24,343 nt of DNA from Collinsella sp. (GTDB lineage: Bacteria > Actinomycetota > Coriobacteriia > Coriobacteriales > Coriobacteriaceae), in NCBI GenBank assembly GCA_019414345.1, contig DXMF01000006.1, positions 1 through 24,343 of the forward strand, read 5' to 3'. This document shows, in pieces, positions 13,428 to 21,353 of the stretch. Numbering within the stretch: the stretch's first letter is position 1; every line of letters starts with the position of its first letter. The notes beneath the pieces were generated by a model that saw nothing but the letters and a program-made list of their open reading frames with translations, was not told where the DNA came from and did no database searches. The position numbers and the translations under genes are program-made.

Positions 13428-15431
13428 TTAGACCAGGCGGGCGTTGATCGTCTTGGCGATCTTGGCGGCGTCGGTGGAACCCTTGACGGTGGCACGGAAG
13501 TCCTCGTCCATGAGCGCCTCGGCGACCTTGGACAGGATCTTAAGGTGCGTGGTGCCGGCCTGGGCACCCGGGATGAGCAGCGCGATGGCCACGTTGACGG
13601 GAGCGCCGTCCATGGTGTCCCAACCGGTCACACCGGACTCGTCCTTGACGACGATGACGGCAGCCTCGGTAATGGCGTCGGACTTGGCATGCGGGATGGC
13701 GAAGCCCTCCATCATGCCCGTGGTGCCCTCGGCCTCGCGGGCCAGGAAGGCGTTCATCACGGCGTCAGCGTCGCTGGCGATACCGGCCTTGACAGCCTGG
13801 TTGGAAACGAAGCTCAGAGCCTCGTCACGAGAAGCGAAGTCCTCGGCGACAAAGACATTCTCGACCTTCACGAAGTCGGCAGCCTCTTCCTTGGGGGCCT
13901 CGACGGCAGCGGCCTTGGGGGCCTCAACGGACCTGGCTACAGGAGCGGCCTTCTGATTCTTCTCGAAGTCGTACTTCTTGAAGGCCACGAACAGGATGCC
14001 ACCGACCACAGCGCCGATGAGGATCGCGAGGACCCACAGCGGACCGTTCTCGACAACGGGCAGGACCAGGAAGCCGCCGTGAGGCGCCGGATCGTGAACG
14101 TTGAAGAAGATGGTCAAGATGGAAGCGATGGAAGAACCGAGCATCATGATGGGCATGACGGGCCAGATGTTCTTGGTCATGAACGGAATGGCGCCCTCGG
14201 TGATGTGGGTGCAACCAAGGATGAGGTTGACGATACCGGCGTCATGATCCTCCTGGCTGAAGTACTTCTTGCCGACAACGACGGCGAAGGTGGTGATCAG
14301 CGGCGGAACGATGCAAGCGGCGGAGACGGCAGCCATGAAGTTGGTGCCGAAGTTGTAGGTCTCGGTGCCGACGCCAGCTTCGAGAGCGGTACCGAGCAGG
14401 AAGGTGCCAGTAGCGTAAGCAGCCTTGTTGACCGGGCCGCCCATATCAAAGGCGCACATGCAGCCGATGGCCAGGCCAAGGATCACCGGACCGGAGTTAC
14501 CGAGGCTCTGCAGGAAATCCATCATACCCTGGTTAATGGCAGCCATGGGGCCGGAAATACCGAGCATGACCAGGCCGACGATGGCGGTAGAGCACAGCGG
14601 ATACAGAAAGATTGCCTTCAGGCCATTAAGGCTCGCGGGAATTTTAGAGAAAACCTTCTCGAGCAGAAGGATGACATAGCCGGCGAGGAAGCCGCCGACA
14701 ATGCCGCCCAGGAAGCCGAAGCCCACACCGGTGCCGCCAGCATCGATCATGTGTGTATCGGCGTTAACGGGCAGGCCCTGGATGGCGATCATACCGGCAA
14801 CAAAGCCGGGGACGAGCGCCGGACGCTTGCCGATGGACTCGGCGATATAGGCGGAAAGCACGGGAACCATCAGGTTCATGGCAATGCCGCCGATGATCTT
14901 GAGCATCGCGGCGAAGCTGTTGTAGTCGGCAGCCGTCGAATCGAAGGACGTGATGCCCCACAGGAACGAAACGGCGGTCAGGACGCCACCGGCAACGACG
15001 AAGACCAGCATGTGGCTGACGCCGTTCATGAGGTGCTTATAGATGATGTGGCCGATGGACTCCTTCTCCTCAACCTCATCCTCGACATCGGCAGCAGCCG
15101 CAACCGTGTCGTCGCCCTTGGCGGCGAGAGCGCGGTCGATCAGCTTGCCGGCAGCCTCGACGGACAGGGCCTTGGAAACACCAACGGAAACCATGGGCTT
15201 ACCGGCGAAACGCTCCGCCTGGACATCCTTGTCGGCTGCGACGACGACGGCCTTGGCGCCAGCGATCTCGCTCTTGGTGAGCTCGTTCTCGACACCGACC
15301 TGGCCATGGGTCTCAACCTTAATGGTCAGACCGCGCTCGGCAGCTGCCTTCTCCAGCGCCTCCTTCGCCATGAAGGTGTGCGCAATGCCGGTCGGGCAAC
15401 CGGTGGCGGCGATGATGTCAAACTTAGCCAT
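13428..15431 (-). CDS. fruA: Fructose-family PTS permease EIIB-EIIC-EIIA
   Basis: 667 residues from the ATG at 15431, preceded by AGGAGGG; the longer ORF to 15503 has no ribosome site. It imports fructose (or a related sugar) and phosphorylates it at C1. Domain order is B-C-A. EIIB (1-100) has the phospho-Cys12 in AATGCPTGIAHT. EIIC (about 150-490) is the membrane transporter with IGHIIYKHLMNGVSHML and GCTHITEGAIPF. An Ala/Pro/Glu-rich linker (AAPVARSVEAPKAAAVEAPK) leads to EIIA (about 520-667) with phospho-His in EGFAIPHAKS. All three phosphotransfer sites are intact. It is transcribed alone, ends at a terminator, and is divergent from the RpiR-type regulator. Confidence 0.94.
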   Translation of the reverse strand: MAKFDIIAATGCPTGIAHTFMAKEALEKAAAERGLTIKVETHGQVGVENELTKSEIAGAKAVVVAADKDVQAERFAGKPMVSVGVSKALSVEAAGKLIDRALAAKGDDTVAAAADVEDEVEEKESIGHIIYKHLMNGVSHMLVFVVAGGVLTAVSFLWGITSFDSTAADYNSFAAMLKIIGGIAMNLMVPVLSAYIAESIGKRPALVPGFVAGMIAIQGLPVNADTHMIDAGGTGVGFGFLGGIVGGFLAGYVILLLEKVFSKIPASLNGLKAIFLYPLCSTAIVGLVMLGISGPMAAINQGMMDFLQSLGNSGPVILGLAIGCMCAFDMGGPVNKAAYATGTFLLGTALEAGVGTETYNFGTNFMAAVSAACIVPPLITTFAVVVGKKYFSQEDHDAGIVNLILGCTHITEGAIPFMTKNIWPVMPIMMLGSSIASILTIFFNVHDPAPHGGFLVLPVVENGPLWVLAILIGAVVGGILFVAFKKYDFEKNQKAAPVARSVEAPKAAAVEAPKEEAADFVKVENVFVAEDFASRDEALSFVSNQAVKAGIASDADAVMNAFLAREAEGTTGMMEGFAIPHAKSDAITEAAVIVVKDESGVTGWDTMDGAPVNVAIALLIPGAQAGTTHLKILSKVAEALMDEDFRATVKGSTDAAKIAKTINARLV

Positions 15432-15558
15432 GTGTCCCTCCTTCTTGAGTACTGCGCCCGCAGGCGCTCCCCTACACGCGCTTCCATGCGCGTTTTTCCA
15501 CACCTGAAAGATACCAACCCACCGCTTATATGAGAAGCAATACAGCTCATTTCTCCGG

Positions 15559-15600
15559 TGAAAGGTTCTTTCATTACCGTAAACGGTCGATGAAAGTTTA
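15559..15600 (-). promoter_or_regulatory. Promoter and palindromic operators of the fructose permease gene
   Basis: A run of nested palindromes lies between the permease and regulator genes: TGAAAGGTTCTTTCA (15559-15573), ACCGTAAACGGT (15576-15587), and CTTTCA (15568-15573) facing TGAAAG (15591-15596) across 17 bp. On the - strand, a -10-like TAAACT (15595-15600) overlaps the last element, with TTGCCG 16 bp upstream as a possible -35. A CTTTCA/TGAAAG pair sits in the same place before the first kinase gene. Confidence 0.6.
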
Positions 15601-15630
15601 CCATCAACAATTGAAACGGCAAGGTGTATC

Positions 15631-15667
15631 TTGTAATTGAAAATGCCCGTATACTACGACATTACAA
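15631..15667 (+). promoter_or_regulatory. Candidate operator before the RpiR-type regulator gene
   Basis: TTGTAAT (15631-15637) and ATTACAA (15661-15667) are exact inverted 7-mers 23 bp apart, centred about 56 bp before the regulator ATG. The region between has AT-rich -10-like sequence (TATACT). Autoregulation is possible but not shown. Confidence 0.35.
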
Positions 15668-15704
15668 AACAAGTCCGATTTTCATGCCAGCCAGGAGCCA
15701 TCCC

Positions 15705-16562
15705 ATGTCCGATAGCAGCAAGAGCGCACTCTCCCTTATTAGTATGCACAGGGGGTACAGCGAGTCCGAGCAGCGCATTGTCGACTATATCCTAGAGCAC
15801 CAGTCCGAGGCCCCGCGTCTGACAGCCGCCCAGCTTTCGCGCGCCGCTGCAACCTCCGAAGCAACCGTCTCGCGCTTCTGCCGCAAACTGGGTTTTGGCA
15901 GTTTTCGCAGTTTCCAGTTTTCACTAGCGCGCGATCTGGAAAGCCAGCGCAATGAAGGCCTCACCGACGAGGTCTCGCTCGACAATATGGAGCAGAGCCT
16001 CAAGAATATTCTCGCTGCCAAGGTCAGCGAACTCAATGCGACTATCGATGGCATTGATCACAACACGCTGACAGCCGTCGTGCACGCGTTTAAGAACGCA
16101 GGGGCTATCGAGTTTGCAGCCGTAGGCAACACCAACGCCGTCGCGCTCGACGCGACATTTAAGTTTTCGCAGCTGGGCCTTCGCTGCATGGCAAGCACCA
16201 TCAGCGAGACCTCGATTGGTTTCGCGCTCACGTTGAGCCCTGGAGATGTCATCGTGCTGATCTCGAACTCCGGCAAGTCGCGCCGACTGAATCGCATGGC
16301 AAAAGCAGCTCGCGACTGCGGTGCCACCGTAGTCGTCATCAGCAGCGACAGCAAGTCCCCGCTTGCTCGCCTGGCCGACTACACCTTTAATACTGTGAAC
16401 CACGAGGCACTGCTCACCACGGGCGACTTTGCGTTCTCCAAGATGAGTGCCACGATGATAATCGAGGTTATCTACAACTTCCTGCTGCCCGAGATTGAAG
16501 ACGCCCGCGAGCATATCAGCTACTACGAGGAGCTCATCCAGCCGGATAAGGTCGTGGAGTAG
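15705..16562 (+). CDS. RpiR/MurR-family regulator with SIS domain
   Basis: 285 residues from the ATG at 15705, preceded by CCAGGAG seven bases upstream; earlier in-frame ATGs (15624, 15684) lack this. The N-terminal HTH_6 domain has a helix-turn-helix at residues 39-62 (LTAAQLSRAAATSEATVSRF followed by CRKLGFGSF). The C-terminal SIS domain (about 110-255; FAAVGNTNAVA, LISNSGKSRRL, VVISSDSKSPLA) binds phosphosugars in this family. Its position divergent from the fructose permease suggests it controls the fructose PTS genes in response to a sugar phosphate; this is inference. A strong terminator follows. Activator or repressor action cannot be decided from sequence. Confidence 0.93.
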   Translation: MSDSSKSALSLISMHRGYSESEQRIVDYILEHQSEAPRLTAAQLSRAAATSEATVSRFCRKLGFGSFRSFQFSLARDLESQRNEGLTDEVSLDNMEQSLKNILAAKVSELNATIDGIDHNTLTAVVHAFKNAGAIEFAAVGNTNAVALDATFKFSQLGLRCMASTISETSIGFALTLSPGDVIVLISNSGKSRRLNRMAKAARDCGATVVVISSDSKSPLARLADYTFNTVNHEALLTTGDFAFSKMSATMIIEVIYNFLLPEIEDAREHISYYEELIQPDKVVE

Positions 16563-16595
16563 GTTTTATCAGGGGTCGTTATGTACCGTTCCGAT

Positions 16596-16747
16596 AAAAC
16601 TATGCCGGTTTACTACGATGAAATCGGAATATGCGACCACATCGTGTTTTAAAAGATAACCGCAGGGGTTCTACCTGCGGTTATCTTTTTACTTTTTTAG
16701 CTGTGCTCGAGCTACGCCGATTCATCATAGTAAACAGGCATAGTTTT
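16596..16747. repeat. Imperfect inverted repeat bracketing the regulator/recN terminator
   Basis: 16596-16627 (AAAACTATGCCGG...GAAATCGG) matches the reverse complement of 16717-16747 with three substitutions or gaps over about 31 bp. The pair encloses the terminator hairpin symmetrically. Read outward-in, both copies contain the codons for KTMPVYYDE. On the + strand this lies in a 23-codon open frame (16581-16652) with AGGGG five bases before its ATG; on the - strand the frame ends three codons later. Whether any peptide is made is unknown. Confidence 0.65.
16653..16699 (+). terminator. Strong terminator after the RpiR-type gene, probably bidirectional
   Basis: A perfect 14-bp stem (AAGATAACCGCAGG with CCTGCGGTTATCTT, 16653-16687) with a 7-nt loop is followed on the + strand by TTTACTTTTTT. 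On the - strand it is followed by TTTTAAAAC, so it can also stop recN transcripts. Confidence 0.93.
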
Positions 16748-16822
16748 TTGACGGTCAGGCTAGACAGGCAAGTGGCGAGGCAAGAATTTCTGTTATTTGT
16801 CCACCAACACCGCAGGCTCGTT

Positions 16823-18451
16823 CTAACCTCGAGCCTCTTCCAACATCTGCTTGGCATGTGCCAGGCTTGCCTCAGATTGATCGCCACTCAGCATACGGGC
16901 GATCTCTGCGATGCGGGCGTCCCCGGCCACCTCATCCAGATGCGTCTGGGGAACGTCGCCGGGCTCTTTGCTCACCACATAATGCTTGTCGGCCATGACG
17001 GCGACCTGCGCCAGGTGGGTTACGACAATCACCTGATGCGTAGCGGCGAGATCTGTCAGAACGCTCGCGAGGGCACGTGCGGTAGAGCCGCCGACACCGG
17101 CATCGACCTCGTCGAACACCAGCGTATCCACGCCGTCAGCGTTACCGAGGACAACCTTGCTCGCCAGCATGACGCGGCTCAGCTCGCCGCCCGACGCAAT
17201 GCGTCGCAGGGGGCGCGGCGTCAATCCGGCTCCGCTGCGATACAAAAGCTCGTAGCTCGAAGGGCCCGCCGGCGTCCACTCGGCACGCGGAAGATCGCGA
17301 GACTCCCAAACGAGCTCGGCGCCGCCCATCTCCAGGCGCGCCATCTGACGACCAACCTCGTGACAAAAACGAGGGGCTGCCATATTGCGCGCACGCTTGA
17401 GCGCCTTGGCGGCGGCGAACAGTTCACGCTCCGCCGCGCCAAGCGCCTCGCGCGCCTTCTTGATCTGCTCATCACCATCATCGACCAGGGAGAGCAGTTC
17501 TTGTGAGCGATCGCGCATGGCAAAGACATCGTCCATGGTGGGCCCCCACTGACGCAGCAGGGCCTTAAGATCGGAATAACGCTCGCGCATACGAGCCAGC
17601 TCGCGCGGATCGAAGGCGACCCCATCGCGATAGACGCGCAGCTCGTTGGCACAATCCTCGAGCGAGATGCAGGCATCCGAAAGCGTATCGGCAATGTCGC
17701 CCAGCTTGCGATCGACGGTAGCCATACGAGAGAGCTCCGCCACGGCACTGTTCACGGCATCGAGCGCTCCTCCTTCGGCTGCAAGTGATGCACGGGCATC
17801 GTTAGCCGTGGCTACCAGCACCTCGGCATGCTCGGATCGAGGCAGCAGTTCCTCGAGTTCCTCATACTCACCCGGTTTGGGGTCGACCTCGGCGATACGT
17901 TCCAGGGCGAAGCGCGCCTCCTCGACGCGACCCCCCTGCGCACGCGAGGCCTCCTCGACGCGACGGACCTCCTTAGCGGCCGCGCGCGAGGCTTTAAAGC
18001 AAGCCCGGTAGTGCTCGAGCGCCTCGAGTGCCGGGCGCCCTGCCCAGGCATCGACCATGACAACATGATGCGCCGGGTCGAGGAGGCGCTGGTGCTCGTG
18101 CTGGCCGCAAAGATCCACCATCACGCCGACACGCTCCGAAAGTTCGCGCACGCTGGCGATGCGGCCGTCAATTTTTACGCGGCTGCGGCCCTCGGCAGAA
18201 AGGCTGCGCTGTACGGTGAAGCCCTCCGTGTCGTGCGGTCCGTCGAACAGACGCGCCTCGACGCTGGCAAGCGTCTCGCCCTCGCGTACCGTCGACGAAT
18301 CCGCGCGCTCGCCCAAAATGAGCTTGAGCGCCGAGAGCAGCGCGGTCTTACCGGCGCCGGTTTCTCCGGTCAGAACCGTCAGACCCGCGCTCGGAACCAA
18401 CGTCGCCTCACGAATGAGCGCAATGTTGGAAACCTGCAGCTCATCGATCAT
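16823..18451 (-). CDS. recN: DNA repair protein RecN
   Basis: 542 residues, close to the usual 550. SMC-like ATPase that gathers DNA ends in double-strand break repair. It shows Walker A GETGAGKT (29-36), the GQHEHQRLLDP motif typical of RecN, a central coiled coil (about 150-350, rich in Glu/Arg/Ala), ABC signature IASGGELSRVMLA, Walker B TLVFDEVDAGVGG, and a C-terminal THLAQVAVMADKHY. Its start overlaps the end of nadK by 11 bp, so it is probably translated by coupling as the last gene of the efp-recN run. Confidence 0.97.
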   Translation of the reverse strand: MIDELQVSNIALIREATLVPSAGLTVLTGETGAGKTALLSALKLILGERADSSTVREGETLASVEARLFDGPHDTEGFTVQRSLSAEGRSRVKIDGRIASVRELSERVGVMVDLCGQHEHQRLLDPAHHVVMVDAWAGRPALEALEHYRACFKASRAAAKEVRRVEEASRAQGGRVEEARFALERIAEVDPKPGEYEELEELLPRSEHAEVLVATANDARASLAAEGGALDAVNSAVAELSRMATVDRKLGDIADTLSDACISLEDCANELRVYRDGVAFDPRELARMRERYSDLKALLRQWGPTMDDVFAMRDRSQELLSLVDDGDEQIKKAREALGAAERELFAAAKALKRARNMAAPRFCHEVGRQMARLEMGGAELVWESRDLPRAEWTPAGPSSYELLYRSGAGLTPRPLRRIASGGELSRVMLASKVVLGNADGVDTLVFDEVDAGVGGSTARALASVLTDLAATHQVIVVTHLAQVAVMADKHYVVSKEPGDVPQTHLDEVAGDARIAEIARMLSGDQSEASLAHAKQMLEEARG

Positions 18452-19301
18452 GACGCACTCCGTAGAACACGCGGCTCACCGAGTTGTAGAAGCTCTCGGG
18501 GCCGTAATCCAGCAGCAGCACATCGCCGGGACCACGACGCACGGCCACGCTCTCGACCGTGCCATCGCAGGTAATAAACTGTCCATCGATGGCGATCGCC
18601 GGAACGCTCGGGCGATCATCGGACATAAAGATCTCGACGACATCGCTCGGCGAGGTCAAAAAGGCGCGAGCCTGAATGGTATGCGGAGCGATGGGCACAC
18701 AGACCATGCCCGTGTAATCGGGGCTAACGATGGGGCCGCCGGCGGAAAGCGCGTAGCCAGTGGAGCCGGTCGCCGTCGAAACAACGACACCGTCGCCGCG
18801 CAGGCGGTCGATATGATGGCCGGACACCGTGATGTCGAACTCGACCATATCGGACAGGGGCCCGCGCGTAAGCGCCATATCGTTGAGGGCAAACGTGCGC
18901 ACGACATCCTTCGTGCCGTCTTCGCGAACCGAAACGATATCGGCAGCGATGGTGGCGCGGCGGCTCACATGGAGCTCACCGGACAGAGCATCACTCACGA
19001 CCTGCAAAATGTCGCGCTCCTCGGGACTAGCAGCCGTCAAAAAGCCTAAATGACCATAGGAAAGACCCAAAATGGGAATCTCGCGGTAGTTGAGAATACG
19101 GGCGGCGCGCAGCAACGTACCGTCGCCGCCGAGCGTAATGACCAGGTCGGCATCGTCAACATCGGGCGCGCTCTGGATCTTGGAGCGCTGGTCGGCAGCC
19201 CATGCGACCTCATAGCCCTGACGCGAAAGCCAAAGCTCAAGCATCAGGCCGCTCTCGACCGCCTCTTGCTTGTAGTAATTGGGAACCAGAAAGACCTTCA
19301 T
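18441..19301 (-). CDS. nadK: NAD kinase
   Basis: 286 residues. Phosphorylates NAD to NADP. The diagnostic GGDGT (58-62) is followed by LGLSYGHLGFL, FALNDMALTRG, and the Gly-rich DGVVVSTATGSTGYALSAGG that binds NAD. The start ATG overlaps the tlyA stop by 4 bp (ATGA), and its end overlaps recN by 11 bp. The tlyA-nadK-recN order is common in Gram-positive bacteria. Confidence 0.97.
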   Translation of the reverse strand: MKVFLVPNYYKQEAVESGLMLELWLSRQGYEVAWAADQRSKIQSAPDVDDADLVITLGGDGTLLRAARILNYREIPILGLSYGHLGFLTAASPEERDILQVVSDALSGELHVSRRATIAADIVSVREDGTKDVVRTFALNDMALTRGPLSDMVEFDITVSGHHIDRLRGDGVVVSTATGSTGYALSAGGPIVSPDYTGMVCVPIAPHTIQARAFLTSPSDVVEIFMSDDRPSVPAIAIDGQFITCDGTVESVAVRRGPGDVLLLDYGPESFYNSVSRVFYGVRHDR

Positions 19302-20110
19302 AGCGTTGCAGCTTTCTCGCTCAAAACCGATACCTGGGATTGCAGCTCATCGTCGGTGCGTTCGCCGGGGGCAAACCTCGTGCCGTACAGGAAAAACTCA
19401 ACGTTGCCCTTGGCGCCATGGATGGGCGACACGCACACGTCGAGCGGGAACAGACCCTTGGCGGCAAAGAGTTCAATCGCCGCCACGAGCGTATCGCAGC
19501 GGACAGCGGGGTCGGTCACGATGCCGCCCTCGCCCACCAGCGCAGCCGGCGCCTCAAACTGCGGCTTTACGAGCGTGCAGAACGAACCCGAAGGCTTCAG
19601 GCACGCCAGCACGGCGTCGATGATATTCGCGATGCTCGTAAACGACACGTCGCAGACAGCCAAGTCGATAGCGCCGCCGTAGCCGAGATCGGGCAGTTGC
19701 GTCACATTGGTGCGCTCATGGAGCGTCACGCGCTCGTCTTGGCGCAGCGACCAGTCGAACTGGGCGCGACCCACGTCGACCGAAACAACAGTCGCGGCGC
19801 CACGCTTGAGCAGGCAATCGGTAAAGCCGCCCGTAGAACAGCCCACATCGAGGCAAGCAAGGTCAGCCGGATCAATCCCAAACGAATCGAGTGCACCCTC
19901 GAGCTTGAGTCCGCCGCGCCCCACGTAGGGAATACGACCTTTCACGTGTAGGGGCAGGCCGGGCGTCACCTTAAGACCCGGCGAGGTCAAGCGCTCGCCG
20001 CCACTCGAGACCAAGCCGGCCATAAGAGTGCGAAGGGCATCCGCGCGATCGGCGCAGATGCCCTGTGAAATCAGTTCGTCATCGAGACGCACACGTTTCA
20101 TGAATGCCAT
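19298..20110 (-). CDS. tlyA: TlyA family rRNA 2'-O-methyltransferase (hemolysin A)
   Basis: 270 residues. TlyA methylates 2'-OH of cytidines in 16S and/or 23S rRNA and affects capreomycin sensitivity in relatives; some relatives modify only one site. An N-terminal S4-like RNA-binding domain (KRVRLDDELISQGICADRAD) precedes an FtsJ/RrmJ-like methyltransferase: YVGRGGLKLEGAL, SAM motif CLDVGCSTGGFTD, DVSFTSI and KPQFE. The catalytic-type Lys and Glu positions are present. The start at 20110 forms TGATG with the xseB stop; a TTG one codon before and an ATG at 20101 are alternatives. Confidence 0.95.
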   Translation of the reverse strand: MAFMKRVRLDDELISQGICADRADALRTLMAGLVSSGGERLTSPGLKVTPGLPLHVKGRIPYVGRGGLKLEGALDSFGIDPADLACLDVGCSTGGFTDCLLKRGAATVVSVDVGRAQFDWSLRQDERVTLHERTNVTQLPDLGYGGAIDLAVCDVSFTSIANIIDAVLACLKPSGSFCTLVKPQFEAPAALVGEGGIVTDPAVRCDTLVAAIELFAAKGLFPLDVCVSPIHGAKGNVEFFLYGTRFAPGERTDDELQSQVSVLSEKAATL

Positions 20111-20376
20111 CAACCATTCGTATCCAGAGACGCGGCCTGACTATCCTGGGATTCGTTTGCCGCATCCTCATCGTATTCCTGCTCGAGCTTATCGGCCTCG
20201 CGAGGCGTCAGCTCAAACTTGTCGACCATGTCGACCGCACGGGAGCCCAGCTCGATCGCCTCGTCAAACAGATCGAGCGAACGCTCCAAGGACGTATCCT
20301 TGGAGCGAACGGTAGCGATGATCTGATCCAGGCGGTCCGAAATCTCGTCGAAGTTGCGGACGGAACCCTCTGGCAT
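20110..20376 (-). CDS. xseB: Exodeoxyribonuclease VII small subunit
   Basis: 88 residues, the typical size. XseB binds in several copies to XseA to form exonuclease VII, which degrades single-stranded DNA. The characteristic motif DTSLERSLDLFDEAIELG follows a helical FDEISDRLDQIIATV. The C-terminus is acidic and probably disordered. It starts 2 bp after nusB. The large subunit gene xseA, often adjacent, is not next to it and not in the window. Confidence 0.93.
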   Translation of the reverse strand: MPEGSVRNFDEISDRLDQIIATVRSKDTSLERSLDLFDEAIELGSRAVDMVDKFELTPREADKLEQEYDEDAANESQDSQAASLDTNG

Positions 20377-20378
20377 GG

Positions 20379-20963
20379 CTACTCCTCGACAGTGCCGGTC
20401 TCGGCCTCGGCGACCTCAGCGTCCTCATCGAGAACGCCGGCCGCAGCCTGAGCGGCGGCAACCTTGGCGGCAGCCTCGGCGGCCTGGGCCTCCTCGCGGG
20501 CACGGTCCTCGGCCAGCAGCTCCTGATACAGGTCCTCGCCCGGCAGCTCCTCGCTTCGAGCGATCTTGCCCAGCACGCCGTTGACAAACGACGCGGACTG
20601 GTCGGTGCCATAGGCCTTGGCAAGCTCGACGGCCTCGTTGATCACGATGGCGTCCGAGACCTCCTCGTCGGTGAGGAAGCGCATCTCGTAGACGGCGATA
20701 CGCAGCAGATTGCGGTCGGCGCCGGGCATGCGCATAAGATCCCAGTTCTTGGCGACGGAGCGCAGGGCACAGTCGATGCGGTCGATGTGCTCGTAGGCAC
20801 CGCGGCACAGCTCCAGCGCGTAGGGGTCGAGGGGACCCTTCGAGATCAGGAAATCGCCCTCGAGGACGCGCTCGAGCGGGCTGTCCGTGGCCTCAGCCTG
20901 GAACAGCAGCTGCAGCGCCTGACTGCGGGCAAGCGTACGCCCGCGATAAACCTTAAGGCTCAA
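20379..20963 (-). CDS. nusB: Transcription antitermination factor NusB
   Basis: 194 residues. NusB pairs with S10 (NusE) at boxA to support rRNA transcription. Residues 1-150 carry the fold: RTLARSQALQLLFQAE at the start, MRMPGADRNLLRIAVYEM, VSDAIVINEAVELAKAYG and ASFVNGVLGKIAR. About 45 extra residues follow, mostly Ala and Glu (EEAQAAEAAAKVAAAQAAAG and an acidic end), making it longer than the usual 140-160. It lies 3 bp after the Asp23 gene. Confidence 0.96.
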   Translation of the reverse strand: MSLKVYRGRTLARSQALQLLFQAEATDSPLERVLEGDFLISKGPLDPYALELCRGAYEHIDRIDCALRSVAKNWDLMRMPGADRNLLRIAVYEMRFLTDEEVSDAIVINEAVELAKAYGTDQSASFVNGVLGKIARSEELPGEDLYQELLAEDRAREEAQAAEAAAKVAAAQAAAGVLDEDAEVAEAETGTVEE

Positions 20964-20966
20964 AGG

Positions 20967-21329
20967 TTACTCCTTGGGGAAAACGAGGCCGTCGATGCAA
21001 ACGTCAACGCGCTCGACCTCGACGCCCACCTGGGCGTCGATGGCAGCAACCACGGCGGCGCGAACGGCCTCGGCGAGTTTCTTGAACGGATAGCCAAAGA
21101 ACACCACGACGCGCACGGTAAGCGCGAGCTTGTCGCCGATGACCTCGGCCTCGACCGCCGGCTCGGAAGCCGGGGCCTTGGACGAAAGCATCATGGAGAC
21201 AAGGTTGGTGGCAAGGTCCTTGACGCCCACGGAGGCGATGCCCTCGACATCCGTGACGGCGCGCGAGACGATGGCGGTCAGAACATCGGGCGAAATGCCG
21301 ATGCCGTCAATCTTGATTTCCTGGGGCAT
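20967..21329 (-). CDS. Asp23/Gls24 family protein
   Basis: 120 residues. DUF322 (Asp23/Gls24) proteins are linked to cell-envelope stress; in many Gram-positives one copy (AmaP/YqhY-like) lies beside nusB, as here. Visible family features are the start IGISPDVLTAIVSRAVTDVEG, the GV repeat around residue 36, and the VRVVVFFGYPFKKLAEAVR strand-helix. AGGAGG lies five bases before the ATG. A YqhY-like role near fatty-acid or envelope control is possible but only by position. Confidence 0.9.
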   Translation of the reverse strand: MPQEIKIDGIGISPDVLTAIVSRAVTDVEGIASVGVKDLATNLVSMMLSSKAPASEPAVEAEVIGDKLALTVRVVVFFGYPFKKLAEAVRAAVVAAIDAQVGVEVERVDVCIDGLVFPKE

Positions 21330-21353
21330 GAGTCCTCCTAGAAGAGTTGGTTG

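Noticed and set aside
15476..15493. Hairpin ACGCGC/GCGCGT followed by TTTT on the + strand in the fruA leader
   Set aside because: It looks like a terminator only on the + strand, where no gene ends. On the fruA strand it lacks a T-run, so no function is claimed.
13344..15533. A 729-codon open frame on the + strand, antisense to fruA
   Set aside because: It mirrors the fruA codons. The product is Gly/Asp/His-rich with no domain or ribosome site, the usual effect of GC-rich codon use. fruA carries all EIIB, EIIC and EIIA motifs.
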